From Eggerthellaceae bacterium (GTDB lineage: Bacteria; Actinomycetota; Coriobacteriia; Coriobacteriales; Eggerthellaceae), in assembly GCA_910575165.1 (NCBI GenBank), contig CAJTDS010000012.1:1-37893 (forward strand): a stretch of 37,893 nt of DNA. Reading direction: 5' to 3'. The notes under the pieces were generated by a model. It saw only the letters and a program-made list of their open reading frames with translations. It did not search any database and was not told the origin of the DNA. Positions 1 through 7,786 of the stretch are shown here, piece by piece. The first letter of the stretch is position 1, and each line of letters opens with the position of its first letter. The translations under genes and the position numbers were made by a program.

Positions 1-11
1 GCCCCGTGCGG

Positions 12-35
12 GAACGGCCCCTCGCGGGGCCGTTC
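12..35 (+). terminator. Hairpin terminator at the window edge
   Basis: A perfect 10-bp stem (gaacggcccc / ggggccgttc) closes on a tcgc loop and is followed by tcctt. It probably ends a plus-strand gene lying left of the window. The weak T tract leaves the direction uncertain. Confidence 0.6.
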
Positions 36-98
36 TCCTTAAATCACATCAATCTATGCAATTATTCATAGGTCATCTGCGCTTTTGTCTGATATTGA

Positions 99-121
99 CC
101 CACACAAACTACCGAAGAGCC
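99..121. repeat. ISL3-family-like terminal inverted repeat
   Basis: Read on the minus strand, this segment contains cttcggtagtttgtgtgg. The same word occurs at 36457-36480, directly beside an ISL3-family transposase remnant. Here the orientation puts the insertion sequence to the left, so its outer end is near position 120. The A-rich bases that follow (ctaaaaat) could be the target duplication. The truncated ATPase tail begins immediately to the right. No transposase is visible on this side. The identity rests on the match to the right-hand copy and on resemblance to ISL3 ends. Confidence 0.6.
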
Positions 122-128
122 CTAAAAA

Positions 129-289
129 TGCAAAAATCGCCTAAAGATGCAAAAGCCCATACCAGCACCTACAAGCGAAGGCTGATAGAACAGGGCGTCA
201 TTGGAGAGAGAGGCCCGTCGTTCGTGGCCTTCGAGCTCCCCGGCTTCCGAGACTACCTTGCACAGAAGTGCGGCCCGCTGAGCAAGTAG
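129..289 (+). pseudogene. C-terminal remnant of an AAA-type ATP-binding protein
   Basis: This is a 53-codon open segment containing STYKRRLIEQGVIGERG and FELPGFRDYL. The pattern resembles the extreme C-terminal winged-helix-like tail of the large AAA ATPases common in Coriobacteriia (ATP-binding proteins of the archaeal-ATPase type). The P-loop and the rest of the protein are missing. The fragment starts just inside the ISL3-like end at 99-121, so insertion or deletion at that point probably removed the 5' part of the gene. No ribosome binding site precedes the ATG at 129. The family call is from memory of the tail sequence. Confidence 0.5.
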
Positions 290-601
290 GGCGCCTTCCC
301 GCTTGCATGCAGCCGAAGACGAGGTGGCGGTATCCTCTCCCTTTGCCTGTCTCAATCTGGCCGCCACCCCTTCCCCGCGTTTCCTGCCGCTCCTTCCGCT
401 CCTTCCGCCGCTGGCGGCGCTTCGCGTTGGTGCTGTCCCCAATGATCAAGTTGACGGTTGTGCAGCGCACAAGCGGCTTTTCTACCAACTCGTCTGACCA
501 GGCATTATGCAGTGTTTTACCAGCTCACAAGCTTGTCGGGTTAATGCACGAGTTGCCGGTTGTGCGGCGTGCAACCGGCAACCCGAGCGCATCGCCAATC
601 C
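290..601. other. Gene-free spacer with short inverted repeats
   Basis: I see no credible gene in these 312 bases. The right half repeats the word gttgacggttgtgcagcg (448-465), which is seen again as gttgccggttgtgcggcg (552-569). It also holds ttctaccaac and ttttaccagc words that resemble the inverted units of the 5101-5395 array. Confidence 0.5.
552..582 (-). terminator. Hairpin downstream of the first LuxR gene
   Basis: An 11-bp perfect stem (gttgccggttg / caaccggcaac) with a 9-nt loop lies 20 bp past the stop codon of the minus-strand LuxR gene ending at 602. There is no strong T tract, so it may act as a 3' stem-loop without being a classical terminator. Confidence 0.45.
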
Positions 602-2041
602 CTACCTCAGCCGTTCCACGGTGTCGATGAGGTCCTGCTTGGTGTGAACGCCTGTTTTCTGGTAGATGCCCTTCACGTGCGACTTCACCGTCTCCTCGGT
701 CACCACCAGCTCCTTCGCAATGCGAGCGCGAGAATAGCCGCGGATCAGCAGCAGGAACACGTCGGTTTCCCGCGGCGACAACGCGAAGCGCTCCGCCGCT
801 GCCTTGTAGCTCTGCTCCGGAAAGACGCCGTCCTCGTGAACCGGAGTCTCGGACGCCGGGCGCACTCCCTCCCATCCTTCAGCGGAAAACGCTATCCCCT
901 TCGAGAACACCGCGAACAGCACCGTCCCGAAAAGCGCCAGGCCCGAGGCTATCTGCAGGTCGAAGGTCGGGGCCATAAGCGACATAGCGTCGGCGCTCAG
1001 CACGAACCCCACCAGCTTGCTCGCCTGCATGGACGCAAGACCGCAGGCAACCAGCCACACCGACGACGCCCCCTCGCGCCCCGCGAAGAACACCCAAAGC
1101 GACCACAGCACGATATAGATGTACTCGTAGCCGAACCGGTAGGCCGCCGTGCCTGCCAGCGACCACGCGCCGGACAGCGGGAGCAGCAGAAACCCCAGCG
1201 CCACAAGGGGCAGCGCAATCCGATAGGCCAAGCTTCCGAAATCTTCCTTCCTTCGGGAAACCGCGAAGTACGCCCATACGCACGCGGCCATGACGAAGGC
1301 CATGCCGACAACAAGCCGCACGCCGTCCGCGTCCGGGCCGCCGTCCGTCGCGGCGAACCCGCGCATGGCGCCGAACGAGAACCCGAAGAACAGGCCCAAG
1401 GCCAGCACGTCCTTGGGAAGTCCGGGAGAATCCTGCCCCTCATGATTGGTCCTGGACAGCAGCAGCATGCCCCGCGACACCTGCGATCGGTACAGCACAA
1501 GCTCCATCAGCGGAAAGGCCAGCACGAGCACCTGGACCCACCCTATCGGGAGGAGTCCCAAGGCAATATGGGCGAGCGCCGCCAGCCCGCTGGACGCTGC
1601 GAAGTACACGGCGCAGTCCCTGGTACCCAGCGCCACCAGCGTCTCTCCCCACAGCAAGAGGAACATTCCCGCGCCAGCGCCGGTGAGCAGCCCGGCCATC
1701 ACCTCGACCAGCGCCGTCGGGTTCCCGAACAGAACAGACACGTAGCGCGACGCAAGAAACGTGCCCAAGAACATGAGCAACGCAGCAACAACGGCCACGC
1801 CTTCCCGTTTGAACAGCGCACGTCCGCCTTTGTACCACGTAGCGAAACCCGTCAGCACGAGAGCGTTCGCACCGAGCGAAAGCGTATAAAGCGGATCGGG
1901 CAGAAGCGCGAAATCGACCAGGTTGCCCGTAGGGGTGGCGAAAAGCGAGCCGGTGAACATGAGCCATCCCCAGGCCACATGCACGGCATTCCCCACCAGA
2001 ACACGCCATACCACCTTGCCGTCTAAAACAGAAAGCCCCAT
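602..2041 (-). CDS. Membrane-anchored LuxR-family regulator
   Basis: The protein has 479 residues. Roughly the first 380 are a run of hydrophobic segments, about 10-12 predicted helices, and the C-terminus (about 418-479) is a LuxR/GerE helix-turn-helix containing LSPRETDVFLLLIRGYSR and EETVKSHVKGIYQKTGVH. This architecture, a polytopic membrane sensor fused to a LuxR DNA-binding domain, is expanded in Eggerthella relatives; named members (DadR-type) control catechol dehydroxylases. The gene diverges from the flavoprotein gene at 2307 across a 265-bp spacer with two palindromes, so it probably regulates that reductase in response to its substrate. The ATG at 2041 follows an aagggg sequence. 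The ligand is unknown. Confidence 0.9.
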   Translation of the reverse strand: MGLSVLDGKVVWRVLVGNAVHVAWGWLMFTGSLFATPTGNLVDFALLPDPLYTLSLGANALVLTGFATWYKGGRALFKREGVAVVAALLMFLGTFLASRYVSVLFGNPTALVEVMAGLLTGAGAGMFLLLWGETLVALGTRDCAVYFAASSGLAALAHIALGLLPIGWVQVLVLAFPLMELVLYRSQVSRGMLLLSRTNHEGQDSPGLPKDVLALGLFFGFSFGAMRGFAATDGGPDADGVRLVVGMAFVMAACVWAYFAVSRRKEDFGSLAYRIALPLVALGFLLLPLSGAWSLAGTAAYRFGYEYIYIVLWSLWVFFAGREGASSVWLVACGLASMQASKLVGFVLSADAMSLMAPTFDLQIASGLALFGTVLFAVFSKGIAFSAEGWEGVRPASETPVHEDGVFPEQSYKAAAERFALSPRETDVFLLLIRGYSRARIAKELVVTEETVKSHVKGIYQKTGVHTKQDLIDTVERLR

Positions 2042-2110
2042 CCCAGCTCACCCCTTCTTCCGCTGCGCTCCATTGTACGGAAGCAATCACCCGCGCTACC
2101 CGGGGAATCC

Positions 2111-2167
2111 TCCCCCATTTCGGGGGGAAGTTGGCTTTTTGCGATGATTTCCCCCACTGCGGGGAAA
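2111..2167. promoter_or_regulatory. Twin palindromes in the LuxR/flavoprotein spacer
   Basis: Two inverted repeats with the same geometry lie in the divergent spacer. The first has arms tccccc (2111-2116) and ggggga (2123-2128). The second has arms tttcccc (2148-2154) and ggggaaa (2161-2167). Both have 6-nt centres, and the centres are 38 bp apart. The spacing and similarity suggest paired operator sites, perhaps for the adjacent regulator. Binding is inferred. Confidence 0.45.
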
Positions 2168-2306
2168 GCAGGGGGTCGGCATCCTCACCTACCATCAGGC
2201 CAGAGCGGCACCAACTTCGGGGAGGGCGCCGCGTTCAAAGAATCTGGGGCGCGGAAAGAAACACCACTCGCAAAGCGCCTCGGCCTGAGAGAAGGAGGGA
2301 TCAACC

Positions 2307-3989
2307 ATGTTGAATCGCAGGGACTTTCTGAAAGGTTCCGCATTCGGAATCGCTGGAATCACCGGAGCCGTGGCGCTTGCCGGATGCGCCAGCGCGCCGC
2401 AAGGACAGCAGAGCGCCGCGCAAAACCCGACAGACGCAGGCGCCGAAGAGCGCACAGGCCTGCAAGCTACCGCCGAAGCGGCGCAGAACACCGAAGCGCG
2501 CAAGGTGTCGCTGGTGGAGTTCGAAGCGGACGTGGCCCCCAAGGTCACCGAAACCAAGGAGTGCGACATCGTAGTGCTGGGCTCGGGCGCCGGCGGTCTG
2601 GGGGCCGCGGTGAAGGCCGCGCAGCTGGGCGCCAAGGTCATCTTGCTGGAAAAGGGCAGCGAGCTGGGCGGAAGCACCAACGGCACCGAGGGCATGTTCG
2701 GCTGGGGCAGCTCGCTGCAGCACGAGACCGACGGCGTGGAGCTGCCGCTGGTGGCCGAACTCATCCAGGACGAGCTCACCTATTCCAACTACCGCATCGA
2801 CGCGGCGCTGTGGAACCGCTTCATCAACGCATCGGGCAAGTCCGTGGACTGGCTGCGCGACCTGGGCTACCAGTTCGACCGCGTGGACGTGTACAAGGGC
2901 CAGATCAGCGCATTCAAGTGCTACCACTGGTGGGCCGAAGAGAAAGGCTCCACCATGATCGCCCACCTGGCCGACGTCGCCGCCGGCCTGGGCGTCGAGA
3001 TCATCACCCAAGCCCCCGGAGTGGCCCTCATGACCGAAGATGGCAAGGTGGCCGGCGCCTACGCGCACAACGTTGCCGACGACAGCTACTTCGCCGTGAA
3101 GGCCAAGGCAACCATCGTGGGCACCGGCGGATTCGGCCTGAACAACGCGCTTATCGAGCAGCTCACCGCCTGGGACATGACCTACGGAACCACCCGCTCC
3201 CCCGGCACCGGCGACGGCGTCATCATGGCCGAGGACGTGGGGGCGGGCACCTACATGACCTCCATCCTGCCGCGCACCGCCGTGGAGGGCTACACCGTCT
3301 ACGACGAAATCGCCATCGGCTGCTGCGACAACCCGCTGCTGTTCGTCAACGAGAACGGCGACCGCTTCATGAACGAGGGTACCTACGTCACCAGCTACAT
3401 GGCGCTGTACGTGAACTCCATCATCAGCCAGAAGCACGCCTACACCCTGTTCGACCAGGCCATGATCGACCGCTTCATGAACGGCGAGGGCATCCTCAGC
3501 GGCTGGCGCAAGTACAAGGCCGGCGCGCAGCTTCCTGAATTCCAGTCGCAGCTGGACGAATGCCTGTCGTCGAAGCGAGGCAACGTGTTCAAGGGCGACA
3601 CCGTGGAGGACCTTGCGAAAGCCATGGGCGTGGACCCGGCGAACCTGAAGGCCACGGTCGATCGCTACAACAAGCTGTGTACCGACGGCTTCGACGAGGA
3701 CTTCCTGAAGGGCGCCGAATTCCTCATCCCCGTGCAAACCGGGCCCTTCTACGCAGTGCGACAGGATCCGTCGGTCACCAACACCATCGGCGGCTTGGAC
3801 GTGAACTACAACAACGCCGTGGTAGACGTGAACGGCGAAGCCATCCCCGGGCTGTACTGCGTGGGCGTTGACGCTTGCAAGCTATACAAGGAGACCTACA
3901 ACTACGCCATGTCCGGCGGCCTAGTAGGATACTGCCTGTACAGCGGCCTAAACGCCGCCGAACACGCCTGCGAAGAGGCGCTGGCATAA
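2307..3989 (+). CDS. Exported FAD-dependent reductase, fumarate reductase flavoprotein family
   Basis: The 560-residue protein begins with a Tat motif (RRDFLKG) and a hydrophobic stretch ending in a lipobox-like LAGC, so it is probably exported folded and lipid-anchored. An FAD-binding Rossmann motif GSGAGGLGAAVKAAQ follows near residue 95, then GGSTNGTEGMFGWG, and near the C-terminus YAMSGGLVGYCLYSGLNAA. This is the succinate dehydrogenase/fumarate reductase flavoprotein superfamily in the soluble single-subunit form (Fcc3, urocanate reductase and Cgr2 types). The motif GGVHGxNR, which supplies substrate-binding residues in true fumarate reductases, is not present; the region reads VGVDACKLYKETYNYAMSGG. 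The acceptor is therefore probably another unsaturated organic compound. A strong gaaggaggga site precedes the ATG. No cytochrome gene is adjacent. Confidence 0.88.
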   Translation: MLNRRDFLKGSAFGIAGITGAVALAGCASAPQGQQSAAQNPTDAGAEERTGLQATAEAAQNTEARKVSLVEFEADVAPKVTETKECDIVVLGSGAGGLGAAVKAAQLGAKVILLEKGSELGGSTNGTEGMFGWGSSLQHETDGVELPLVAELIQDELTYSNYRIDAALWNRFINASGKSVDWLRDLGYQFDRVDVYKGQISAFKCYHWWAEEKGSTMIAHLADVAAGLGVEIITQAPGVALMTEDGKVAGAYAHNVADDSYFAVKAKATIVGTGGFGLNNALIEQLTAWDMTYGTTRSPGTGDGVIMAEDVGAGTYMTSILPRTAVEGYTVYDEIAIGCCDNPLLFVNENGDRFMNEGTYVTSYMALYVNSIISQKHAYTLFDQAMIDRFMNGEGILSGWRKYKAGAQLPEFQSQLDECLSSKRGNVFKGDTVEDLAKAMGVDPANLKATVDRYNKLCTDGFDEDFLKGAEFLIPVQTGPFYAVRQDPSVTNTIGGLDVNYNNAVVDVNGEAIPGLYCVGVDACKLYKETYNYAMSGGLVGYCLYSGLNAAEHACEEALA

Positions 3990-4065
3990 GAGTACGAACT
4001 AGGCGTGTACGAGAGCGCGCACCCCGCCACGCACTGCGACGAAAAGCTCGCGCCGGCGAATGAAA

Positions 4066-4124
4066 GGCCCGCACCTCCCTCTCTCCGAATCCGTAAGATG
4101 GACTCTCCGTGGGAGGTGCGGGCC
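4066..4124 (+). terminator. Long stem-loop after the flavoprotein gene
   Basis: A 14-bp perfect stem (ggcccgcacctccc at 4066-4079 and its complement at 4111-4124) encloses 31 nt and is followed by ctctcgataatcg. It lies 77 bp past the flavoprotein stop codon and probably ends or stabilises that transcript. The long loop is unusual for an intrinsic terminator. Confidence 0.5.
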
Positions 4125-4206
4125 CTCTCGATAATCGAGTTGCCTGTTGTGCGATGTTTTCCCGTGCCGCAGCGCCCACAACCGACGGCCTGCGGCGCAC
4201 AACGCT

Positions 4207-4520
4207 CTAGCGAGCCGAGTTCGCCGGGGCTATCCACGACGCCTCGGGGCGCGCGATAAGGCGCGCGTTGCTGTAGGCCCACTCAAGCGGCAGGCAGGTG
4301 CGGCCCGCGTAGTAGCCGTTTTCGCGCTGAATCGCCAGGGCAAGCTCCGGCTCGTCCGACGTCAGGCACAGCGGCAGCAACAACTGAATGCGCCCGTTGT
4401 AGTACTGAGGAACCGCCAGCATGTAGTTCGCCGCGGCGCGTAAATGCTCTCGTGGCGATCGGTGTACAGCCCCGTGTCGAAGCACGCATACTCGTCCGTC
4501 TGCCGCAAGTACGGAGCGCC
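4207..4520 (-). pseudogene. DUF3825 protein, frameshifted and truncated
   Basis: The downstream frame (4207 to about 4440) reads NYMLAVPQYYNGRIQLLLPL and then RTCLPLEWAYSNARL, which match the C-terminal half of DUF3825 proteins. The upstream part continues in another frame (about 4440-4520), reading YLRQTDEYACFDTGLYTD followed by RHESIYA, also typical of the family. The join near 4432-4441 lacks the residues normally found between the two blocks, so there is both a frameshift and a deletion, and the N-terminal region is absent. It is a decayed gene. The function of DUF3825 proteins is not established. Confidence 0.75.
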
Positions 4521-4711
4521 ACCCTGCAATCCACTTCACAGGCGCTCCTGTCAAGTCCGAACTTGCCTGACCGCCCACAGCAGGCGACCGTTTTTCTTCT
4601 GCTTCATGGAGAAATGCGCCTACTTGCTCTCAGCTATGACGCTTGCAAGCCCGTGCTGCTACCCTTCCGAAGAAGAGATTTCACCCCACACCGCGCACCC
4701 GAAGGAGAGCC

Positions 4712-5071
4712 ATGTCCACCATCGCGAACGTCATCTGGATTATCTTCGGCGGCCTGGCTACGGCTATTTGGTGGTGCTTCATCGGTCTCATTTTCACCAT
4801 CACCATCGTGGGCATTCCGCTGGGACGCCAGTGCTTCAAGATGGCGGCGCTCACCCTGGCGCCCTTCGGCAAGACGGTCACTTACGGCGGCGGCGCGCCC
4901 TCGCTCATCGCGAACGCGTTCTGGGTGATTCTAGCCGGCATTCCCATGGCTCTTGTTTACGGGCTGCTGGGTGTGCTGTACTCCATCACCGTCATCGGCC
5001 TGCCCGTAGGCCTGCAGTGCTTCAAGATGGCCAAGCTTTCCCTGCTCCCCTTCGGCGCCGTCGTGCGCTAA
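4712..5071 (+). CDS. yccF: YccF family inner membrane protein
   Basis: The 119-residue protein has about four membrane segments and two copies of the YccF domain. Each copy ends in a GLxCFKMAxLxLxPFG-type block (GRQCFKMAALTLAPFG near residue 37 and GLQCFKMAKLSLLPFG near residue 105). The family (formerly DUF307) is widespread and of unknown function. The ATG at 4712 is chosen because gaaggagag lies just upstream and the extended N-terminus of the longer reading frame is not membrane-like. It stands alone between the DUF3825 remnant and a large repeat array. Confidence 0.9.
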   Translation: MSTIANVIWIIFGGLATAIWWCFIGLIFTITIVGIPLGRQCFKMAALTLAPFGKTVTYGGGAPSLIANAFWVILAGIPMALVYGLLGVLYSITVIGLPVGLQCFKMAKLSLLPFGAVVR

Positions 5072-5100
5072 CCGACCAGCTCGTTGCGGCCCGGCGCCAT

Positions 5101-5395
5101 TGGCAGGCGTTGGCAGAGAAACGTCTTCCGCGACACAGCTCTGGTAGAAACACCCCTGGCGGCGCATTCTTTGGCAGAAACGTCTCTTGCGACGATCGCA
5201 GCGGTAGAATCGTCGTTCTCGCGCCATCAAATTGGCAGGATCGTCATTTTCGCACCCTTAAATTGGTAGAATCGTCGTCTATTTTTCGGCGACCTGGGGA
5301 AACGCTTTTGAAAGCGACGATTCTACCAATTCGGGACCGCAAAAATGACGGTTCTACCAATCTGGGAACACAAAACGGCGGTTCTACCAATCCGC
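5101..5395. repeat. Phased 30-31 bp repeat array with central dyad (family A, copy 1)
   Basis: Six forward units share the word ttggyagaatcgtc. Their GG dinucleotides fall at 5112, 5143, 5173, 5203, 5234 and 5265, which is a strict 30-31 bp period. They meet three inverted units (CC at 5326, 5357 and 5387, same period). The innermost pair forms a perfect 17-bp stem (5261-5277 with 5315-5331) around a 37-nt loop containing gacctggggaaa. The array fills the spacer between the convergent yccF and MFS genes. It is not a CRISPR, because units vary and flip orientation. The loop and stem recur in reverse orientation at 12241-12309. Confidence 0.85.
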
Positions 5396-5401
5396 ACAAC
5401 A

Positions 5402-5435
5402 AAGCGAGCCCCCGGAGAATCCCGAGGGCTCGCTT
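5402..5435 (-). terminator. Terminator of the molybdoenzyme/MFS operon
   Basis: A 10-bp stem (aagcgagccc / gggctcgctt) has a 14-nt loop. Read on the minus strand it is followed by tgttgtg, a moderately T-rich tail. It lies about 110 bp past the stop codon of the last gene of the minus-strand operon (5546-10703). Confidence 0.65.
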
Positions 5436-5436
5436 A

Positions 5437-5540
5437 TCGTAAACAGCTCGCTGCCGTACCTTCCGCAAACGGCTCTCTGCCGCACCGTCCGCAAGTGGGT
5501 CTCCACTGCGTCTTCCGCAAGCGGGTCGACCTTAGCGGCT
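5437..5540. repeat. Degenerate 26-bp tandem repeat
   Basis: Four units start at 5437, 5463, 5489 and 5515 with gtaaac, ccgcaaac, ccgcaagt and ccgcaagc, and each continues with a related gctcnctgccg or gggtctcc word. It lies between the operon's stop codon and its terminator, so it is transcribed as the 3' untranslated region. Confidence 0.55.
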
Positions 5541-5545
5541 CGACC

Positions 5546-6886
5546 TTACGCCTTCTTCGGGAAGCGAACGAGGAAGCCGGCCACGCAGCCTACCAGGCAG
5601 ATCACGGCCACAACTGCGAACATGGTAGCGTAGGTGCCGGTGGCGTCGAAAACAGCGCCTGCGATAGTGGGCACCAGGCCCGAGAACAGCGACAGCAGAA
5701 GAAGCACCGTGCCGATGATCTTGGGGAAGTTCACAATGCCGAAGTAGTTGGCGAAGGCCGTCGGCATAACGGAGGTGTTGCCGCCGAAGCCCAGTCCCAG
5801 CAAGATGTAGTAGACATAGAGCATGACCACGTCGCCCGGCTGAGCCAGGAACGCGCACAGAGCACCGATAGCCGTGAGCAGTGCGCAAGCGCCCAGGATG
5901 CGAGCCGGCTCGATACGGTCGGCCAGCGGAGCGATGACCAGGTTCACCGCCACGGCAGCAATGCCCTGTACGGCCACGGCACCAGCGATAACGCCCGTGT
6001 CGATGCCCAGGCCGCCGAAGTGCAGCACGCCGGAGGACACCGCCATGTTCAACGCCACGAAGATGGAAAGCGCCGCTATCAGAAGCAGCCAGAACGCAGG
6101 GGTCTTGAACGCCTGACCCTGGGTGAGCGACGTCGGATTCTTGAACACACCCGCCCGCTTGTCGGCCAAAGCAGCAGCCTCAGCCTCGGTAGCCGGCGAC
6201 TCCACACCAGCGCCAGCAGCCCCAGCGCCCGCAGCCGCAGCGGCAGCCTTCTCAAGCTCAGCCGCGGAAAGCCCGTCGGGATTCTGACCCATGTCGGAGG
6301 GCTTGTTGCGCATGAACAGGAACGCCACCGCCAACGAAATAACACCCATTACCGAGATAAGGAAGAACCCCATGGGCCAGTTCCCCTCGGCGCCGATGGC
6401 CGCGTTGGTGATCAGCGGGAACGAGAACGCCACCACGCCGCCGAGACCCATGGTCACCGCCATAGCCAGACCGCGTTTCATAACGAACCAGTTGCCGATG
6501 GTCGTCTGCGTTGCCACCTGCCCGCCCAAGGTGCTGGAGAAGCTCAGCAGCACGCCGAACAGCACGATGTAGGCCGCAGTGCTCGCCCCGGCGAAGAAGC
6601 CCAGCAACACGCCCGTCAGAATAATGAGCGCCGACGAGGCCAGAAACGCGTTCTTCGCCCCGTACTGCCCCACGAACTTGCCGATCAGCGGCCCGGGCAG
6701 GCCCTGCATCAGGATAAACACGGTGAAGCCGATGCCGATCATCGTACGGTCCATGCCCACCGTAGGATCCAGCGCCATCACCGGAATGGTAATCTGCGCC
6801 GCCGCCAAGCCGAAATTGCCCAGCAGCGCATACAGCACCGCCGTAGCCACAACAACCTTCCAACCGTAGAACTTCTTCTCGGTCAT
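5546..6886 (-). CDS. MFS transporter, oxalate/formate antiporter-like
   Basis: The 446-residue protein has 12 predicted membrane segments in two halves separated by a cytoplasmic loop (residues about 195-245) rich in Ala and Glu. The N-terminus KKFYGWKVVVATAVLYALLG resembles the OFA (oxalate:formate antiporter) branch of the major facilitator superfamily. It is the last gene of the molybdoenzyme operon, 51 bp after the DmsC-like gene, so it probably carries the enzyme's substrate or product across the cell membrane. The ATG at 6886 is preferred to an upstream in-frame ATG because aaagga lies just before it and family members begin there. The substrate is unknown. Confidence 0.85.
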   Translation of the reverse strand: MTEKKFYGWKVVVATAVLYALLGNFGLAAAQITIPVMALDPTVGMDRTMIGIGFTVFILMQGLPGPLIGKFVGQYGAKNAFLASSALIILTGVLLGFFAGASTAAYIVLFGVLLSFSSTLGGQVATQTTIGNWFVMKRGLAMAVTMGLGGVVAFSFPLITNAAIGAEGNWPMGFFLISVMGVISLAVAFLFMRNKPSDMGQNPDGLSAAELEKAAAAAAGAGAAGAGVESPATEAEAAALADKRAGVFKNPTSLTQGQAFKTPAFWLLLIAALSIFVALNMAVSSGVLHFGGLGIDTGVIAGAVAVQGIAAVAVNLVIAPLADRIEPARILGACALLTAIGALCAFLAQPGDVVMLYVYYILLGLGFGGNTSVMPTAFANYFGIVNFPKIIGTVLLLLSLFSGLVPTIAGAVFDATGTYATMFAVVAVICLVGCVAGFLVRFPKKA

Positions 6887-6937
6887 TACGGTATTCCTTT
6901 CATCAGCACCCCAGGTCAATCCAAAGGCGCATGCCGT

Positions 6938-7786
6938 TTACATGTCCAGGTTCAAATCCACCGGATACATGGGGAACATCTTCACCTTGCGGGCGCCCTT
7001 GAAGAACAACACCGTCCACGCGGCAATGCCCACGGCGCTGGCAGCCCACGCAACGGCCGCGAGTGCAACCGCCGCCGACGGCACCACGAATACCAGGGCC
7101 AAGCACACCACAGGCACCACAGCGCCCGCAGCCAGCCAGGTCACGAACGGCCCGCGATAGGGCTCCTCCATGACGTCCACGTTCACGCCGTAGCCAACGC
7201 TGCGCATGCGAACCACGTAGGCGGCCTGTACAATCACGCAGACCACAGTGCTCACCAGGGCGATCACCACGAACATAGTCGGCACCAACCCGGCCGCGGC
7301 AAGCCACAGCACCGCCACGCCGATGGCGCCCGCCTCCAACGCCGTCAGCAGGAACAGCACCAGCACGAAAGGAGTGTTCCACGCCGGGCGCGACCCCATC
7401 TGGTAGGCCAGGCCCGTGCACACCAGGAACGCTCCAGCCAGAATCGCGGTTACCGCGCCCACGAACGCCGTCGCCACGCCCAGGTCGAACAGCGTGCCGT
7501 TCAGCGCGCACACCAGCAGCGCCACGCCCAGAAACGGCGTGATGAGCGCTTCCTGGGTCAGGTGCGACTTCAGGTTCGAGAACGCGTTGAAGAATCGCTG
7601 CGGACGTTGCAGGTGGAAGACGGAAGCGATGCCTCCCACGGCCAGCAGCGCCAGCGTGATCCAAGCCATCACAGACAGCGGCACCGGGGAGCCCGCATAC
7701 ACTTGCCCGACAAAGGCGCAGATGAACAAACCCAGTCCCACGCGCTGGCAAACGGTGGAGATAACTAGCGGCCAATGGATCTGCAT
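6938..7786 (-). CDS. DmsC-like membrane anchor subunit
   Basis: The 282-residue protein has about eight membrane helices. The N-terminus HWPLVISTVCQRVGLGLF and the block SVFHLQRPQRFFNAFSNLKS followed by HLTQEAL match the DmsC family, the quinol-oxidising membrane anchor of DMSO-reductase-type enzymes. It would pass electrons from menaquinol to the FeS subunit. The start overlaps the end of the FeS gene by 22 bp, which indicates translational coupling. If the catalytic subunit is cytoplasmic, as its lack of a signal peptide suggests, the complex would face the cytoplasm. Confidence 0.85.
   Translation of the reverse strand: MQIHWPLVISTVCQRVGLGLFICAFVGQVYAGSPVPLSVMAWITLALLAVGGIASVFHLQRPQRFFNAFSNLKSHLTQEALITPFLGVALLVCALNGTLFDLGVATAFVGAVTAILAGAFLVCTGLAYQMGSRPAWNTPFVLVLFLLTALEAGAIGVAVLWLAAAGLVPTMFVVIALVSTVVCVIVQAAYVVRMRSVGYGVNVDVMEEPYRGPFVTWLAAGAVVPVVCLALVFVVPSAAVALAAVAWAASAVGIAAWTVLFFKGARKVKMFPMYPVDLNLDM

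Noticed and set aside
560-2026. 488-codon open frame on the plus strand
   Set aside because: It is antisense to the LuxR gene at 602-2041 and has shadow-type composition.
5101-5395. CRISPR array
   Set aside because: Units are only partly conserved, switch orientation at a hairpin, and have no adjacent cas genes. The 30-31 bp is the full period, leaving no room for unrelated spacers.
5345-7768. 807-codon open frame on the plus strand
   Set aside because: It lies antisense to the MFS and DmsC genes, is rich in His, Gln and Arg, and has no family features. It is a GC-driven shadow frame.
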